From Tillandsia leiboldiana (lineage: Eukaryota > Streptophyta > Magnoliopsida > Poales > Bromeliaceae), in assembly GCA_029204045.2 (NCBI GenBank), contig CM055063.1, positions 33,404,810 through 33,468,809 on the forward strand: a stretch of 64,000 nt of DNA, in the 5' to 3' direction. Below, one piece after another: positions 20,284 to 32,435 of the stretch (position 1 is its first letter; the number at the start of each line of letters is the position of its first letter). Made by a program: the position numbers and the translations under genes. A model generated the notes under the pieces. It had not been told where the DNA came from, did not search any database, and saw only the letters and a list, made by a program, of their open reading frames with translations.

Positions 20284-22258
20284 TCGAGGAGCACGAGGAC
20301 CACTTACGAACGATTCTCCAAACCCTCAGGGAACAGAGGCTGTTCGCGAAGCTCAAGAAGTGTGAATTCTGGCTACGAGAGGTGGGTTTCCTAGGGCACG
20401 TGATCTCGGCAGAGGGAATCGCTGTGGACCCCAAGAAGGTGGAATCGGTGATCGACTGGCAACCACCGACGACAGTGACGGAGATCCGCAGCTTCTTGGG
20501 ACTGGCGGGATATTATAGACGCTTCGTCGAGGGTTTCTCGAAGATTGCGGCCCCTTTAAACCGGTTGACCAAGAAAGGGGAAAAGTTTCTATGGACGGCT
20601 AAGTGCCAAGAGAGCTTCGAAGAACTTAAAAGGAGGCTAACCAGGGCGCCTATTCTTGTACTACCCACGCCCGGAGAGGATTATGAAGTGTACTGCGACG
20701 CATCGAGAATCGGACTGGGGGGTGTTTTGATGCAACAGGGGAAGGTAATAGCCTATGCATCCAGGCAGCTGAAGGATTACGAAAAGAACTACCCGATTCA
20801 TGATTTGGAACTGGCTGCAGTGGTCTTCGTTCTAAAGTTATGGAGACACTACCTCTTTGGTGTCGACTGTAACGTCTTTTCAGACCACCAAAGTCTCAAG
20901 TATCTGTTCACCCAAAAGGAGCTAAATTTGCGGCAGAGGCGGTGGCTTGAATTGTTGAAGGATTACGATCTAACAATCCAATACCACCCCGGGAAGGCAA
21001 ACGTGGTGGCGGACGCTTTAAGCAGGAAGGGGCAACCGGAGGAGACGCCGGCACGCGCGATAACTGAGCAGAGCACCCTGATCGCGGAATTCTCGCGACT
21101 GAGGTTGGAGGTGGTATCGGCGGGCACTGTTGCTCGACTGACGGCGTTGGTGGTCAAGCCGACGCTTTTTGAGAAAATCCGAGAAGGACAACTGACGGAC
21201 CAGCACTTACGGCTCGTGCGAGACAAGATCCACCCGAACCAGGAGAACGGCTTTGCAGTGGGAAGTGACGGTGTCTTGCGGTTCCGTGGGCGTTTCTGCG
21301 TACCGGATTCGCCGGAATTGAAGGAGGAGATTCTGACAGAGGCACACCGCGCCCCTTATACGGCGCATCCGGGGGGCACGAAGATGTACAGGGACCTCAA
21401 GCAGACCTTCTGGTGGCCCAAGTTGAAGGGGGATGTGACACGACACGTAGCTCACTGCCTGGTATGCCAGCAGATAAAAGCAGAGCATCAGCGGCCTGCA
21501 GGAAAATTACAGCCCTTACCGGTGCCGATGTGGAAGTGGGATCAGATCACTATGGACTTCGTCACCGGGTTCCCACGTTCACAGCAGGGGCACGACTCGA
21601 TCTGGGTCATTGTGGACCGGCTAACCAAGGCAGCTCATTTCCTACCCATCCACACAACCTGGACCAGAGAGCAGTTGGCTCAAGTCTACCTCAGCGAGAT
21701 CGTGAGACTGCCCGGAGTGCCGGCATCGATCACCTCGGATAGAGACACCCGCTTCGTCTCGAAGTTTTGGCAAAGTCTACAGCAAGCCCTGGGGACCAAG
21801 CTACACTTCAGCACAGCTTTCCACCCTCAGACGGACGGACAGTCGGAGCGAGTGATTCAGACCCTCGAGGACCTGCTGCGCGCCTGTGTACTTGACTGGG
21901 GAGTCGGTTGGGCGCGCTACCTACCCCTCGTGGAATTTGCCTACAACAATAGCTACCAGGCCAGCATCCAGATGGCACCCTACGAAGCTTTGTATGGGAG
22001 ACGCTGCCGATCCCCGATCTGTTGGGACGACTTAGGGGAAACGGAAATTCCTGGGACCCGACTTGGTGGAAGAGACTGAGGAGAAGGTGCGCCTCATCAG
22101 GCGGCGGTTACTGACCGCCCAAAGCCGACAGAAGAGCTACGCAGACCGACGGCGCCGCGATTTGGAATTTCAAGTGGGGGAACACGTGTTCTTACGGGTC
22201 TCGCCATCCAGAGGGATTAAGCGTTTCGGGCTGAAGGGCAAGTTGAGCCCACGGTTTG
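20284..22258 (+). pseudogene. pol: B pol: RT end, RNase H and integrase (first part)
   Basis: Homology begins abruptly at the RT thumb (EEHEDHLRTILQ), so the RT active site is missing. RNase H is complete (CDAS, HDLEL, SDHQSL, VADALS). Integrase has the HHCC zinc motif (near 21340-21480) and the catalytic Asp, Asp and Glu in MDFVTGF, TSDRDTRF and the SER segment. A one-base loss near 22045 shifts the frame. The sequence is then interrupted at 22258 by element C and resumes at 32047. An open frame extends upstream into the leader to 20010, but that part has no known homology. Confidence 0.92.
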
Positions 22259-22379
22259 TGTCACGCCCCGGGGGTTTGTTTTAGCGGAAACGATTCATAA
22301 AAGCCGAATATTTGACGCGTAAATTTTTTTTTTGTTTAAAAGAGAACCCCTCTTCCCCGGCGCGTGCCCAGACCCGCCA

Positions 22380-22426
22380 CACGTACAGGGTCACTCTGCA
22401 ACCGGACAGAGTCTCCCCTGTACGTG
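22380..22426 (-). other. Terminal stem-loop near the LTR end (C)
   Basis: CACGTACAGGG (22380-22390) pairs with CCCTGTACGTG (22416-22426), and inner ACTCTG (22393-22398) pairs with CAGAGT (22407-22412). Against B, AT pairs in the outer stem have become CG pairs on both sides. Confidence 0.85.
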
Positions 22427-22903
22427 CACGGCGTAGCGTTCAGTACATGTTCCAACATACACAACCAATCAAACACCACAGTTGTTCACAAGCAACCAGT
22501 ATTCTAAACTAATAAAAGAAGAACGTATGGCCGATCAATTTGGAAAGGATAAATCCACAGTTTTGAAATCCCTTTTGCAATCCATAAATTCACAGGGTTT
22601 TGAAACCAGTGCCCACACGACACTTAGATTTTAAAAACGGTTTTCGCAATCTTTTCCTTGGCTTCTGCCTTCTTGATTTTCAAATGGCCGATAGAAATAA
22701 AAGGGAAAGATATTCCACTAGGGGCACTAAATGTAGCCCGTACCGACATCCATGCCGACCCCACGAGGGTATCGCGAACCACTCACATGACTACAGAGTA
22801 ATGAAAAGCGAGAATAAAAGAATAGATACAGTCCAGGGTCCCCAGCGACCCAGCTGCTCCTGTCCCGTCCTCACCGCCGCCTACCTCCCTCCCCGTCTGG
22901 ACC

Positions 22904-24953
22904 CTGTCACGAAGTGGGATGTCAGTGACGCAGAATCAGTAAGCAGGAGAATATAGTAAAACAAACCGTGAAGACAACTGGAGCAACCATCCTCCCAAGG
23001 AGGAAAGGCAACCTGTACACCTGCATCCTGTAATACCCGGCCGCGTCGGTCCACTACCGACGGCCCCATACCGTACCTGCAACACCGCGACCGCGCCGGA
23101 CAACTAAACCGGCGGGTCGCTCCGCTCGCACCTAGGCGCCTCAACCCCACAGCTAATAAGGGGCCCCCACTACGTCACCTCGTGGGTAAACACGGGTTCT
23201 ACGACCTCTTTTCCGGAAAAGCGCACCCTCTGCGGTGGCCAAACCGCGGGTGCGCGTGTGGCAACCTCGAGCCAAGTAACCGTAACCACCATCATGTCAG
23301 TATCACAATAAGAATAGTAAGAGTAATGAGGTAAATGAGGTAAAGTGCATAATCGAAAACAAGGTAATACTGCGCGCACTCGAAGGTGGCCCGCTGACAT
23401 ATATGGGATGAAAAAGAAGAACACCGTCGGCAATCGACGCTAGTCATTATAGCGAACCCACTAACATGCATAAGCTATCACCCGTCATTATGTAACCCCA
23501 GTACACTTAGAATAGACCCCGTCCAATAAGATAGAATTTAGAGGCTAGGAATAAAGTAAAAACAACCCACCTGAATGAAGGCCGATCCCGAACTCCCGCT
23601 AGATTACCGGGAGGCTGGTGCTGAAACTGCTGGGCCCTGAACAGAGACTGTAGTCAGAACTAGACTCACATATACCCGTCCGACGACACGACAGTAACGG
23701 AGTGTTTATACGGGGCAATATTGCCGATTTACCGCACAGAATCTAACTCTCGATCAATGAGGACCTACTGAACTCTAACAAGATGCCTAGTAGGCGTGTA
23801 AACGCTGTCTAAGGACAGCCAGCAAGTCCGAATCGCATTTTAGTCCAAAATGTAATTTAATTTGCCTAGAGCTATTGCATTAACCCAATGTTTCGACTCG
23901 TTCTCAAAATCCGGGAGTCCAAAAGCTGCGCCGTAACTTTCAGCGCGTTTGTTATGACGAGACGAACGCCGTGCTCACAGAATTGGACTGCCACGGTTCC
24001 CGAGAATAAAGTTGGCCCATAAACCTTTTTGTGTCCAATTCGCAACTATGCTAGTACACAACCTAGACTTGATCAAATCTAAAGTTAGATGGAGCATCAT
24101 GTTAAGCACGTACTGTGGACAGTGGGGCTCACCTGAGGGGGGGCCGGAGGTCGGCCGGAACAGTGGCCGGAGCAACACCCAAGAATGGCTCAAGCTCGGT
24201 TTTGGGTGATCTTGGTGCAACCAGGTTCCGACCTGTTTCAAGGGTGAGCATAGGTTAGAGGAGGTTCCCAGAAGGGGTTTAGTCCATGTGGGGTCGAGCC
24301 CCGGCGGCCGGAGGCGACGGCGGCCGGAGATGAGCCCGAGAAGATGGTTTCGGGTGCAACTGCGGGAATCAAGAACCCGACGTTAGGATTCCCATGCAAC
24401 ACCACCATTGGTCACGAAATGATGAGAGGGGCCTACCTGCACCGTTTCCGGAGGTCTGGAGTCGCCGGCGGCGCGCGGCGGCGGAGCTCCGGTGAAGCTC
24501 TAAGGCCTCTAATGGCAGATTCCGGCGAGGTAGCTCCGGGCCGGTGGGACATGGACCAGAAGACCCCTATCGGTTACAGGAGTCTTGGTGCAGTGGTGGC
24601 CGACGCCGGAAGGCAGCGGCGGCGCCGGGCGGCGACGATCGGCGAAGGTGCCAACCACCCGGTTCCTAGGGCAACTTCGTTTGGGCTCGATCCTCAATCG
24701 ATCCGCTTCCTGCTTCGTGGGGATGTTGCAGTCACCGAGAGGAGCCGATCCAACGGTTCTGATCGAGCGCTTGATGGCCGGATCACGCCGGCGCGCGAGG
24801 TCGGACGGAAAACGATAATTCCGGCAGCTAGCTCTCCGGCCGGTCAACCAGGGCACCGGGGACCGCGGGGCTGCACCAGGGTGATCCTTGGGATGTCAAT
24901 AACACAGTGCTAGGGTCCCCGAAACGAAACAAGAACAAAACTTCCATACTTGC
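22904..24953 (-). other. Putative two-intron leader in C 3' LTR
   Basis: On the minus strand, intron 1 runs 24953 to 23637 with a GC donor (GAAG/GCAAGT) and acceptor TCTGTTCAG. Exon 2 is 23636-23571 (66 nt). Intron 2 runs 23570 to 22904 (donor CAG/GTGGGT, acceptor CGTGACAG). The GC-AG first intron is the least certain part. The other LTR has the same sites about 5.94 kb to the right. Confidence 0.45.
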
Positions 24954-26108
24954 CTTCGCCGGAGACTAGGAAAAAGGAGGAGAGGTCCCGCGGCGGCGCA
25001 CGGCGGCGGTCGGGGGCAGGTCCAACACAGGTCGGCTGCGGCTTCCGGGAGGACTCCACTGGACGTGGTTTTGATCGCCAAAGACCTTGTTGGTTGCCTT
25101 CCTCTCCAAGAACCGAGATCAAGAGCTTCTTGGTCTCCCTTTTTCCGGCAAGGGGAGGCGGCGGCCGGTGCGGGGAGGGCTCCAGGAAGCAAGGCAGCGA
25201 GGAGGAGGGTTGTTGAGAAGCGGCTAGGGCAGAGCTCTTGCGTGGGTTTTCTTGAAAACCCTAGCTCGGTGTGAATGCCTCTATATAGCAATATGCATAA
25301 TTGCATTTCAGCCCTTCAAGCCCTTTTAATAGCTATTAGGTCCACTACGGTAGCTATACTTTGCACTTAAGTCCTTATCTAAGAATTGGCACGCAAATCG
25401 AGGCAACTTCAATGGGGTTTTATGTGAAATTATCCACTTTTTTGCCTTATTTCACGCATTTCGAGGCGATCTGGTCGTCGAAACGGAAAATGGACTGCGC
25501 CATGACGTCCGGCTCGACGAGACCTACCAGGTAGCGATCTCTGATTTTAGCGAAACTGCCCGGATAAAATCTCGGTCCATAATAACTGTGTCAAAATACA
25601 GTTTTTGCGCTTTTCGAGATTCCAGAGTCGTCAAACAGAATTTTCGACTGCGCCATTGCGTTCAGAACATCGGAGCCGTTCAAATCGACTACCTGAAATG
25701 CTATGTTCGGATTCCGAACAGTGAATTAGTCAACGTTGTATTCGTCAGGTCCCGAAAATCAGGGTTACTGTTCATATACAGTAATTCACTTAAGCGACCT
25801 CTGCGCAGACCACTGTTATATTGGTCGCGGTAATTGCCCGCTTCTTCGCTGAATTTTGGAAGATCCGACCGTCAGATCGAAAAGTGCTGAATATAAATCT
25901 CACTCAGTTCGACGAGACGATCGCAACGGTCAACTCGGATTTCCAAGATCATGTCCGGATTGGAAAGTAGCCTTTTTGTCTCGTAAAACGTGCAACTCGC
26001 ACACTGGCAATTGACCAGATAAATCAACATAGGTCTTTTGAATTCAAAAACCAGGTCAAAATTCACTTTTAGACTATTTATTAAAATAAAATATTTAGAG
26101 TTCTTACA

Positions 26109-26210
26109 TCACTTACAACTTAAAAGAAGTTTCGTCCCCGAAACTTACAACTTAAAAGAAGTTTCGTCCCCGAGACTTACAACTTAAAAGTTTCATTCCC
26201 GGAGCTTACC
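26109..26210 (-). repeat. Triplicated GTTTCG hairpin before the C 3' LTR
   Basis: Three near-copies of a 31-33 base unit containing AAGTTTCGTCCCCGAAACTT, the third degraded. Other families have one such hairpin just before the polypurine tract. A clear polypurine tract is not seen here; minus-strand AAGTTGTAAGTGA adjoins the LTR. Confidence 0.75.
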
Positions 26211-26673
26211 GCCTGAAGTCATACTCTATGAAAAAGCTCAGAAAGTTTAATCGAGGGCTACAAGTCAGTCGCAAGGTATCTACAACTCTAAGGCTACTAA
26301 TTTAGACCCAATCTGGTACTCCTCATTATAGGGCAGAGTATTTCCTCAGTTCTTTCGACCGTCCGTTGCCTGTAGCCAACGTGCTTACCAAAAGAACAGC
26401 GGAATACTAAAGGTTTGTCGCCAACAACAAGTTGGGGACGCAACTCCTACCAGAAGGTATATCACATACTTCCCAACACAATCTCAGTGCCAAAACATAA
26501 CCTTTATCGAGGGTTACTACCGCCTCGCGGTCATGAACATCGCCATGACTACCACTTAGGTGAGTCCACGTCGGTCTACAAAACCTGTGCGAAAGGTGGG
26601 GTCAATTTGCATCGGAGACTGTGCAATTCACGCACCGGTATGCGATTTGCTAAGGTTAGATTGGCTCCCTCGC
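26211..26673 (-). mobile_element. C interior downstream of the putative intron
   Basis: About 460 bases with no recognisable gene. It would be the 3' exon after the intron at 26674-26849. No RT, RNase H or integrase similarity is visible. Confidence 0.5.
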
Positions 26674-26849
26674 CTGTAAGCACACCGGACCGGAACGGTC
26701 GACGAAACGAGAGGTAGAGCTAAAGGCAGGAGGGCTCGCAAGGGTCTGGTAGGGTCGGGTTGCTCCGGCCCAAACGGAGCTTCTATGAAGCCGAGGGAAG
26801 GGAAGGTAAACGGAAAAAGGAAAAGTAGAAAACAAAGAGAGATAAGTAC
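26674..26849 (-). other. Putative 176-nt intron after C Gag
   Basis: The donor GACAG/GTACTT lies just after the Gag stop, followed by a T/C-rich stretch, and the acceptor is GCTTACAG. Element F has a 178-nt counterpart at the same place (41025-41202). In both, the splice keeps the Gag frame. Confidence 0.5.
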
Positions 26850-26852
26850 CTG

Positions 26853-27815
26853 TCATTCCCTATTTCGGGACGACGCGTCGTCTGCCGGGGCGGCCGGGGG
26901 GCGTCCGCCCACAATCCTTGGGCCAGCGTCGCACCGCGTGTTGGGGTGGGGGGGTTTGCTGTCTAAAGAGTCTGCACATCGCTGGTCGTCGGGCGAGCCC
27001 TTTGTCTGCACGGGGGCCGCCGCGCTCTTTGTTCTTCTTGGCGGTGGTGGCACGGCGGCGGAGGCGGGGGTGGGCCCTTGAGGGCAGGAGAGGTGATTGT
27101 GATCTGGCAAGCCGCACCGGTTACAATAGTGGTACCTCCAAGTGCATTCCGTCACTGGGTGCGCGCCCTTGCAGATGACGCAGGATCCCGGTTGCGCGTG
27201 CGCGCTCCCCTTAAGCCCTCGTTCGACTTTCGGTGCTTGCGTCGGGCGTGGATTAGGTCGGCTCTCTGGATCGGTGCCCCCTTGAGGGGTGGAGGCGGCG
27301 GTTCCCTTGGGCTCAACATGTCGCGGCGCGGGGGTCTTCTGACAGACGGCTTCAGAGGGCACTCATACCGCGTGTGGCCCGGCTTGCCACATCGGAAACA
27401 GTGTCCGTCCCGCCACGGGCAGCTCGTTATGAGGTGTGCATTGCCGCATATGACGCACGGTTTCGGTGGCTTAGGTCTCTCCTCCGTCGTCTGCCCGAGG
27501 TTCTGCCCGGCTCTCGGGCGTTTGCTCGCCCGGCCCCTCCGATGGGGGTCCCCGGCCGACTCGGGGTAAGAGCATTCCTGCCGGGCGCACTCTGCGTTGG
27601 TGTGCACGGTCAGGTTAGCAGCCTCCTGGACGGCGGGAGGGCCCGTCGGTGGCATCCCGGGAGTGGCAACGCTTCTGCTGCCGCCCCGGAAACCGGTCGA
27701 CGCCCTCGAGTTCCTGTGTCAGCATGCTCAGGCGCTCCGCGAGAGTCAGCAGTTGCCCAGCCACGTCGCGCAGCTGGTTGCGGAGCAGGCGATTGGCTTC
27801 GTCGGCGATGTCCAT
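26853..27815 (-). pseudogene. gag: C capsid-less Gag with two zinc-knuckle pairs
   Basis: Chosen start is the Met at 27815 (MDIADEAN), which matches the F protein. A coiled coil (NRLLRNQLRDVAGQLL) leads into a linker with one frameshift near 27690, then a Lys/Arg-rich segment and the pair CX2CX3HX4C and CX2CX4HX4C (about 27395-27300). A second frameshift near 27300 leads to a second pair of the same form (about 27120-27015), absent from F, and then a tail like F's. The gypsy capsid core is absent. The extra pair suggests an internal duplication. The frameshifts could be sequence errors, as the element is very young. Confidence 0.72.
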
Positions 27816-28179
27816 TTCCGTCGTCGGTTGCTGGCTGAGTCTGCCCTCGATCTGTATGCACACAAAGAAGGTCGGCTTTAGTCTTTGCTAATCATCAACG
27901 GTACATCGCACCACTTAGCGAGGGAAAGGACTCGGACTCTGACTCTGCGTCCCCGGCCGATGATCTAGTACGGGCCATGTCTGTCACACATCACAAGAGT
28001 CAACTTTAGACTACCCTACTAACAACAACCATAAAGTGAGAGAAAGGACTCAACATTTCCCCCCCCCCCCCCTCGGTCACTCACGTTCTACAGTCCTATG
28101 CCCTACCCATTTCATTCGTATGTAGGCATGTGAGGGTTGTCCACGGATGTCGGCACTAACTGTTGTGATTGAAAGAATT

Positions 28180-28197
28180 CTCTGATACCATTTAATC
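28180..28197 (-). promoter_or_regulatory. Primer-binding site of C
   Basis: On the minus strand, GATTAAATGGTATCAGAGA follows the 5' LTR and contains the initiator-Met primer match. Confidence 0.85.
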
Positions 28198-31100
28198 TGT
28201 CACGCCCCGGGGGTTTGTTTTAGCGGAAACGATTCATAAAAGCCGAATATTTGACGCGTAAATTTTTTTTTTGTTTAAAAGAGAACCCCTCTTCCCCGGC
28301 GCGTGCCCAGACCCGCCACACGTACAGGGTCACTCTGCAACCGGACAGAGTCTCCCCTGTACGTGCACGGCGTAGCGTTCAGTACATGTTCCAACATACA
28401 CAACCAATCAAACACCACAGTTGTTCACAAGCAACCAGTATTCTAAACTAATAAAAGAAGAACGTATGGCCGATCAATTTGGAAAGGATAAATCCACAGT
28501 TTTGAAATCCCTTTTGCAATCCATAAATTCACAGGGTTTTGAAACCAGTGCCCACACGACACTTAGATTTTAAAAACGGTTTTCGCAATCTTTTCCTTGG
28601 CTTCTGCCTTCTTGATTTTCAAATGGCCGATAGAAATAAAAGGGAAAGATATTCCACTAGGGGCACTAAATGTAGCCCGTACCGACATCCATGCCGACCC
28701 CACGAGGGTATCGCGAACCACTCACATGACTACAGAGTAATGAAAAGCGAGAATAAAGAATAGATACAGTCCAGGGTCCCCAGCGACCCAGCTGCTCCTG
28801 TCCCGTCCTCACCGCCGCCTACCTCCCTCCCCGTCTGGACCCTGTCACGAAGTGGGATGTCAGTGACGCAGAATCAGTAAGCAGGAGAATATAGTAAAAC
28901 AAACCGTGAAGACAACTGGAGCAACCATCCTCCCAAGGAGGAAAGGCAACCTGTACACCTGCATCCTGTAATACCCGGCCGCGTCGGTCCACTACCGACG
29001 GCCCCATACCGTACCTGCAACACCGCGACCGCGCCGGACAACTAAACCGGCGGGTCGCTCCGCTCGCACCTAGGCGCCTCAACCCCACAGCTAATAAGGG
29101 GCCCCCACTACGTCACCTCGTGGGTAAACACGGGTTCTACGACCTCTTTTCCGGAAAAGCGCACCCTCTGCGGTGGCCAAACCGCGGGTGCGCGTGTGGC
29201 AACCTCGAGCCAAGTAACCGTAACCACCATCATGTCAGTATCACAATAAGAATAGTAAGAGTAATGAGGTAAATGAGGTAAAGTGCATAATCGAAAACAA
29301 GGTAATACTGCGCGCACTCGAAGGTGGCCCGCTGACATATATGGGATGAAAAAGAAGAACACCGTCGGCAATCGACGCTAGTCATTATAGCGAACCCACT
29401 AACATGCATAAGCTATCACCCGTCATTATGTAACCCCAGTACACTTAGAATAGACCCCGTCCAATAAGATAGAATTTAGAGGCTAGGAATAAAGTAAAAA
29501 CAACCCACCTGAATGAAGGCCGATCCCGAACTCCCGCTAGATTACCGGGAGGCTGGTGCTGAAACTGCTGGGCCCTGAACAGAGACTGTAGTCAGAACTA
29601 GACTCACATATACCCGTCCGACGACACGACAGTAACGGAGTGTTTATACGGGGCAATATTGCCGATTTACCGCACAGAATCTAACTCTCGATCAATGAGG
29701 ACCTACTGAACTCTAACAAGATGCCTAGTAGGCGTGTAAACGCTGTCTAAGGACAGCCAGCAAGTCCGAATCGCATTTTAGTCCAAAATGTAATTTAATT
29801 TGCCTAGAGCTATTGCATTAACCCAATGTTTCGACTCGTTCTCAAAATCCGGGAGTCCAAAAGCTGCGCCGTAACTTTCAGCGCGTTTGTTATGACGAGA
29901 CGAACGCCGTGCTCACAGAATTGGACTGCCACGGTTCCCGAGAATAAAGTTGGCCCATAAACCTTTTTGTGTCCAATTCGCAACTATGCTAGTACACAAC
30001 CTAGACTTGATCAAATCTAAAGTTAGATGGAGCATCATGTTAAGCACGTACTGTGGACAGTGGGGCTCACCTGAGGGGGGGCCGGAGGTCGGCCGGAACA
30101 GTGGCCGGAGCAACACCCAAGAATGGCTCAAGCTCGGTTTTGGGTGATCTTGGTGCAACCAGGTTCCGACCTGTTTCAAGGGTGAGCATAGGTTAGAGGA
30201 GGTTCCCAGAAGGAGTTTAGTCCATGTGGGGTCGAGCCCCGGCGGCCGGAGGCGACGGCGGCCGGAGATGAGCCCGAGAAGATGGTTTCGGGTGCAACTG
30301 CGGGAATCAAGAACCCGACGTTAGGATTCCCATGCAACACCACCATTGGTCACGAAATGATGAGAGGGGCCTACCTGCACCGTTTCCGGAGGTCTGGAGT
30401 CGCCGGCGGCGCGCGGCGGCGGAGCTCCGGTGAAGCTCTAAGGCCTCTAATGGCAGATTCCGGCGAGGTAGCTCCGGGCCGGTGGGACATGGACCAGAAG
30501 ACCCCTATCGGTTACAGGAGTCTTGGTGCAGTGGTGGCCGACGCCGGAAGGCAGCGGCGGCGCCGGGCGGCGACGATCGGCGAAGGTGCCAACCACCCGG
30601 TTCCTAGGGCAACTTCGTTTGGGCTCGATCCTCAATCGATCCGCTTCCTGCTTCGTGGGGATGTTGCAGTCACCGAGAGGAGCCGATCCAACGGTTCTGA
30701 TCGAGCGCTTGATGGCCGGATCACGCCGGCGCGCGAGGTCGGACGGAAAACGATAATTCCGGCAGCTAGCTCTCCGGCCGGTCAACCAGGGCACCGGGGA
30801 CCGCGGGGCTGCACCAGGGTGATCCTTGGGATGTCAATAACACAGTGCTAGGGTCCCCGAAACGAAACAAGAACAAAACTTCCATACTTGCCTTCGCCGG
30901 AGACTAGGAAAAAGGAGGAGAGGTCCCGCGGCGGCGCACGGCGGCGGTCGGGGGCAGGTCCAACACAGGTCGGCTGCGGCTTCCGGGAGGACTCCACTGG
31001 ACGTGGTTTTGATCGCCAAAGACCTTGTTGGTTGCCTTCCTCTCCAAGAACCGAGATCAAGAGCTTCTTGGTCTCCCTTTTTCCGGCAAGGGGAGGCGGC

Positions 31101-32046
31101 GGCCGGTGCGGGGAGGGCTCCAGGAAGCAAGGCAGCGAGGAGGAGGGTTGTTGAGAAGCGGCTAGGGCAGAGCTCTTGCGTGGGTTTTCTTGAAAACCCT
31201 AGCTCGGTGTGAATGCCTCTATATAGCAATATGCATAATTGCATTTCAGCCCTTCAAGCCCTTTTAATAGCTATTAGGTCCACTACGGTAGCTATACTTT
31301 GCACTTAAGTCCTTATCTAAGAATTGGCACGCAAATCGAGGCAACTTCAATGGGGTTTTATGTGAAATTATCCACTTTTTTGCCTTATTTCACGCATTTC
31401 GAGGCGATCTGGTCGTCGAAACGGAAAATGGACTGCGCCATGACGTCCGGCTCGACGAGACCTACCAGGTAGCGATCTCTGATTTTAGCGAAACTGCCCG
31501 GATAAAATCTCGGTCCATAATAACTGTGTCAAAATACAGTTTTTGCGCTTTTCGAGATTCCAGAGTCGTCAAACAGAATTTTCGACTGCGCCATTGCGTT
31601 CAGAACATCGGAGCCGTTCAAATCGACTACCTGAAATGCTATGTTCGGATTCCGAACAGTGAATTAGTCAACGTTGTATTCGTCAGGTCCCGAAAATCAG
31701 GGTTACTGTTCATATACAGTAATTCACTTAAGCGACCTCTGCGCAGACCACTGTTATATTGGTCGCGGTAATTGCCCGCTTCTTCGCTGAATTTTGGAAG
31801 ATCCGACCGTCAGATCGAAAAGTGCTGAATATAAATCTCACTCAGTTCGACGAGACGATCGCAACGGTCAACTCGGATTTCCAAGATCATGTCCGGATTG
31901 GAAAGTAGCCTTTTTGTCTCGTAAAACGTGCAACTCGCACACTGGCAATTGACCAGATAAATCAACATAGGTCTTTTGAATTCAAAAACCAGGTCAAAAT
32001 TCACTTTTAGACTATTTATTAAAATAAAATATTTAGAGTTCTTACA
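28198..32046 (-). mobile_element. 5' LTR of C
   Basis: 3849 bases, almost identical to 22259-26108. Ends at the GTTTG duplication. Confidence 0.93.
31219..31226 (-). promoter_or_regulatory. TATA box of C 5' LTR
   Basis: CTATATAG reads the same on both strands. On the minus strand it is followed by AGGCATTCACACC and CTAGGGTTTTC, a typical plant transcription-start neighbourhood. U3 would then be about 820 bases and the transcribed leader about 3 kb. Confidence 0.65.
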
Positions 32047-32398
32047 GTTTGTGGGGCCTTTTGAGATCTTGGAGCGCATAGGCCCAGTGGCGTACCGCCT
32101 TGCCCTACCCCCTAACCTCGACCGGGTCCACAACGTCTTCCACGTGTCCATGCTCCGGAAATACCTATCCGACCCGTCACACGTGTTGGACGTCTCCACA
32201 TTCGAGCTCAAGGAGGATCTAAGCTTCGAGGAAACCCCCGTGCGTATCCTAGCAAGAGAAAGCAAAGCACTGCGGAACCGAGTCATCCCCTACGTGAAGG
32301 TGCTCTGGAGCAACCAGGAAGAACGAGAAGCAACATGGGAGCTGGAATCTAAGATGAGGGAGTGCTACCCTGACCTCTTCACCACCACCCGGGTTTGA
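32047..32398 (+). pseudogene. pol: B pol: integrase C-terminus with chromodomain-like tail
   Basis: Resumes the B reading frame after element C at VGPFEILERIGPVAYRL and ends with YVKVLWSNQEEREATWELE, the tail shared by Tekay/Del chromovirus integrases, thought to guide insertion to heterochromatin. The frame is clean to its TGA at 32396-32398. Confidence 0.93.
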
Positions 32399-32435
32399 GT
32401 TTCGAGGACGAAACTCGTTTTTTAGAGGTGAGTGG
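32397..32435 (+). promoter_or_regulatory. Stop-overlapping hairpin and polypurine tract of B
   Basis: GAGTTTCG-AGGA-CGAAACTC (32397-32416) is a perfect 8-bp hairpin overlapping the pol stop codon. TTAGAGGTGAGTGG then adjoins the 3' LTR as plus-strand primer. F has the same arrangement at 43166-43203. Confidence 0.8.

Larger units (their letters stand above)
22259..26108 (-). mobile_element. 3' LTR of C
   Basis: Minus-strand ends TGTAAGAACT...GGGGCGTGACA. Contains the terminal stem-loop (22380-22426), the conserved nested hairpin (23205-23260) and a TATA-like site (25281-25288). Open frames within it, including one of 189 codons at 24344-24913, are antisense to the element and not credible. 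Confidence 0.92.
22259..32046 (-). mobile_element. Young gag-only gypsy-related element C
   Basis: 9788 bases flanked by GTTTG (22254-22258, 32047-32051), inserted into B's integrase region. LTRs of 3850 and 3849 bases surround only 2.1 kb, which encodes a Gag-like protein and no pol. By eye the LTRs differ by one base loss near 22815 and one substitution near 24276, so the insertion is very recent. Its U3 differs from the other families, but its leader modules and primer site are the same. It must have used enzymes from another element. Confidence 0.9.

Noticed and set aside
24344..24913. A 189-codon frame present identically in both C LTRs (also 30282-30851)
   Set aside because: It is antisense to the element, lies in a putative intron, and its identity only reflects LTR identity.
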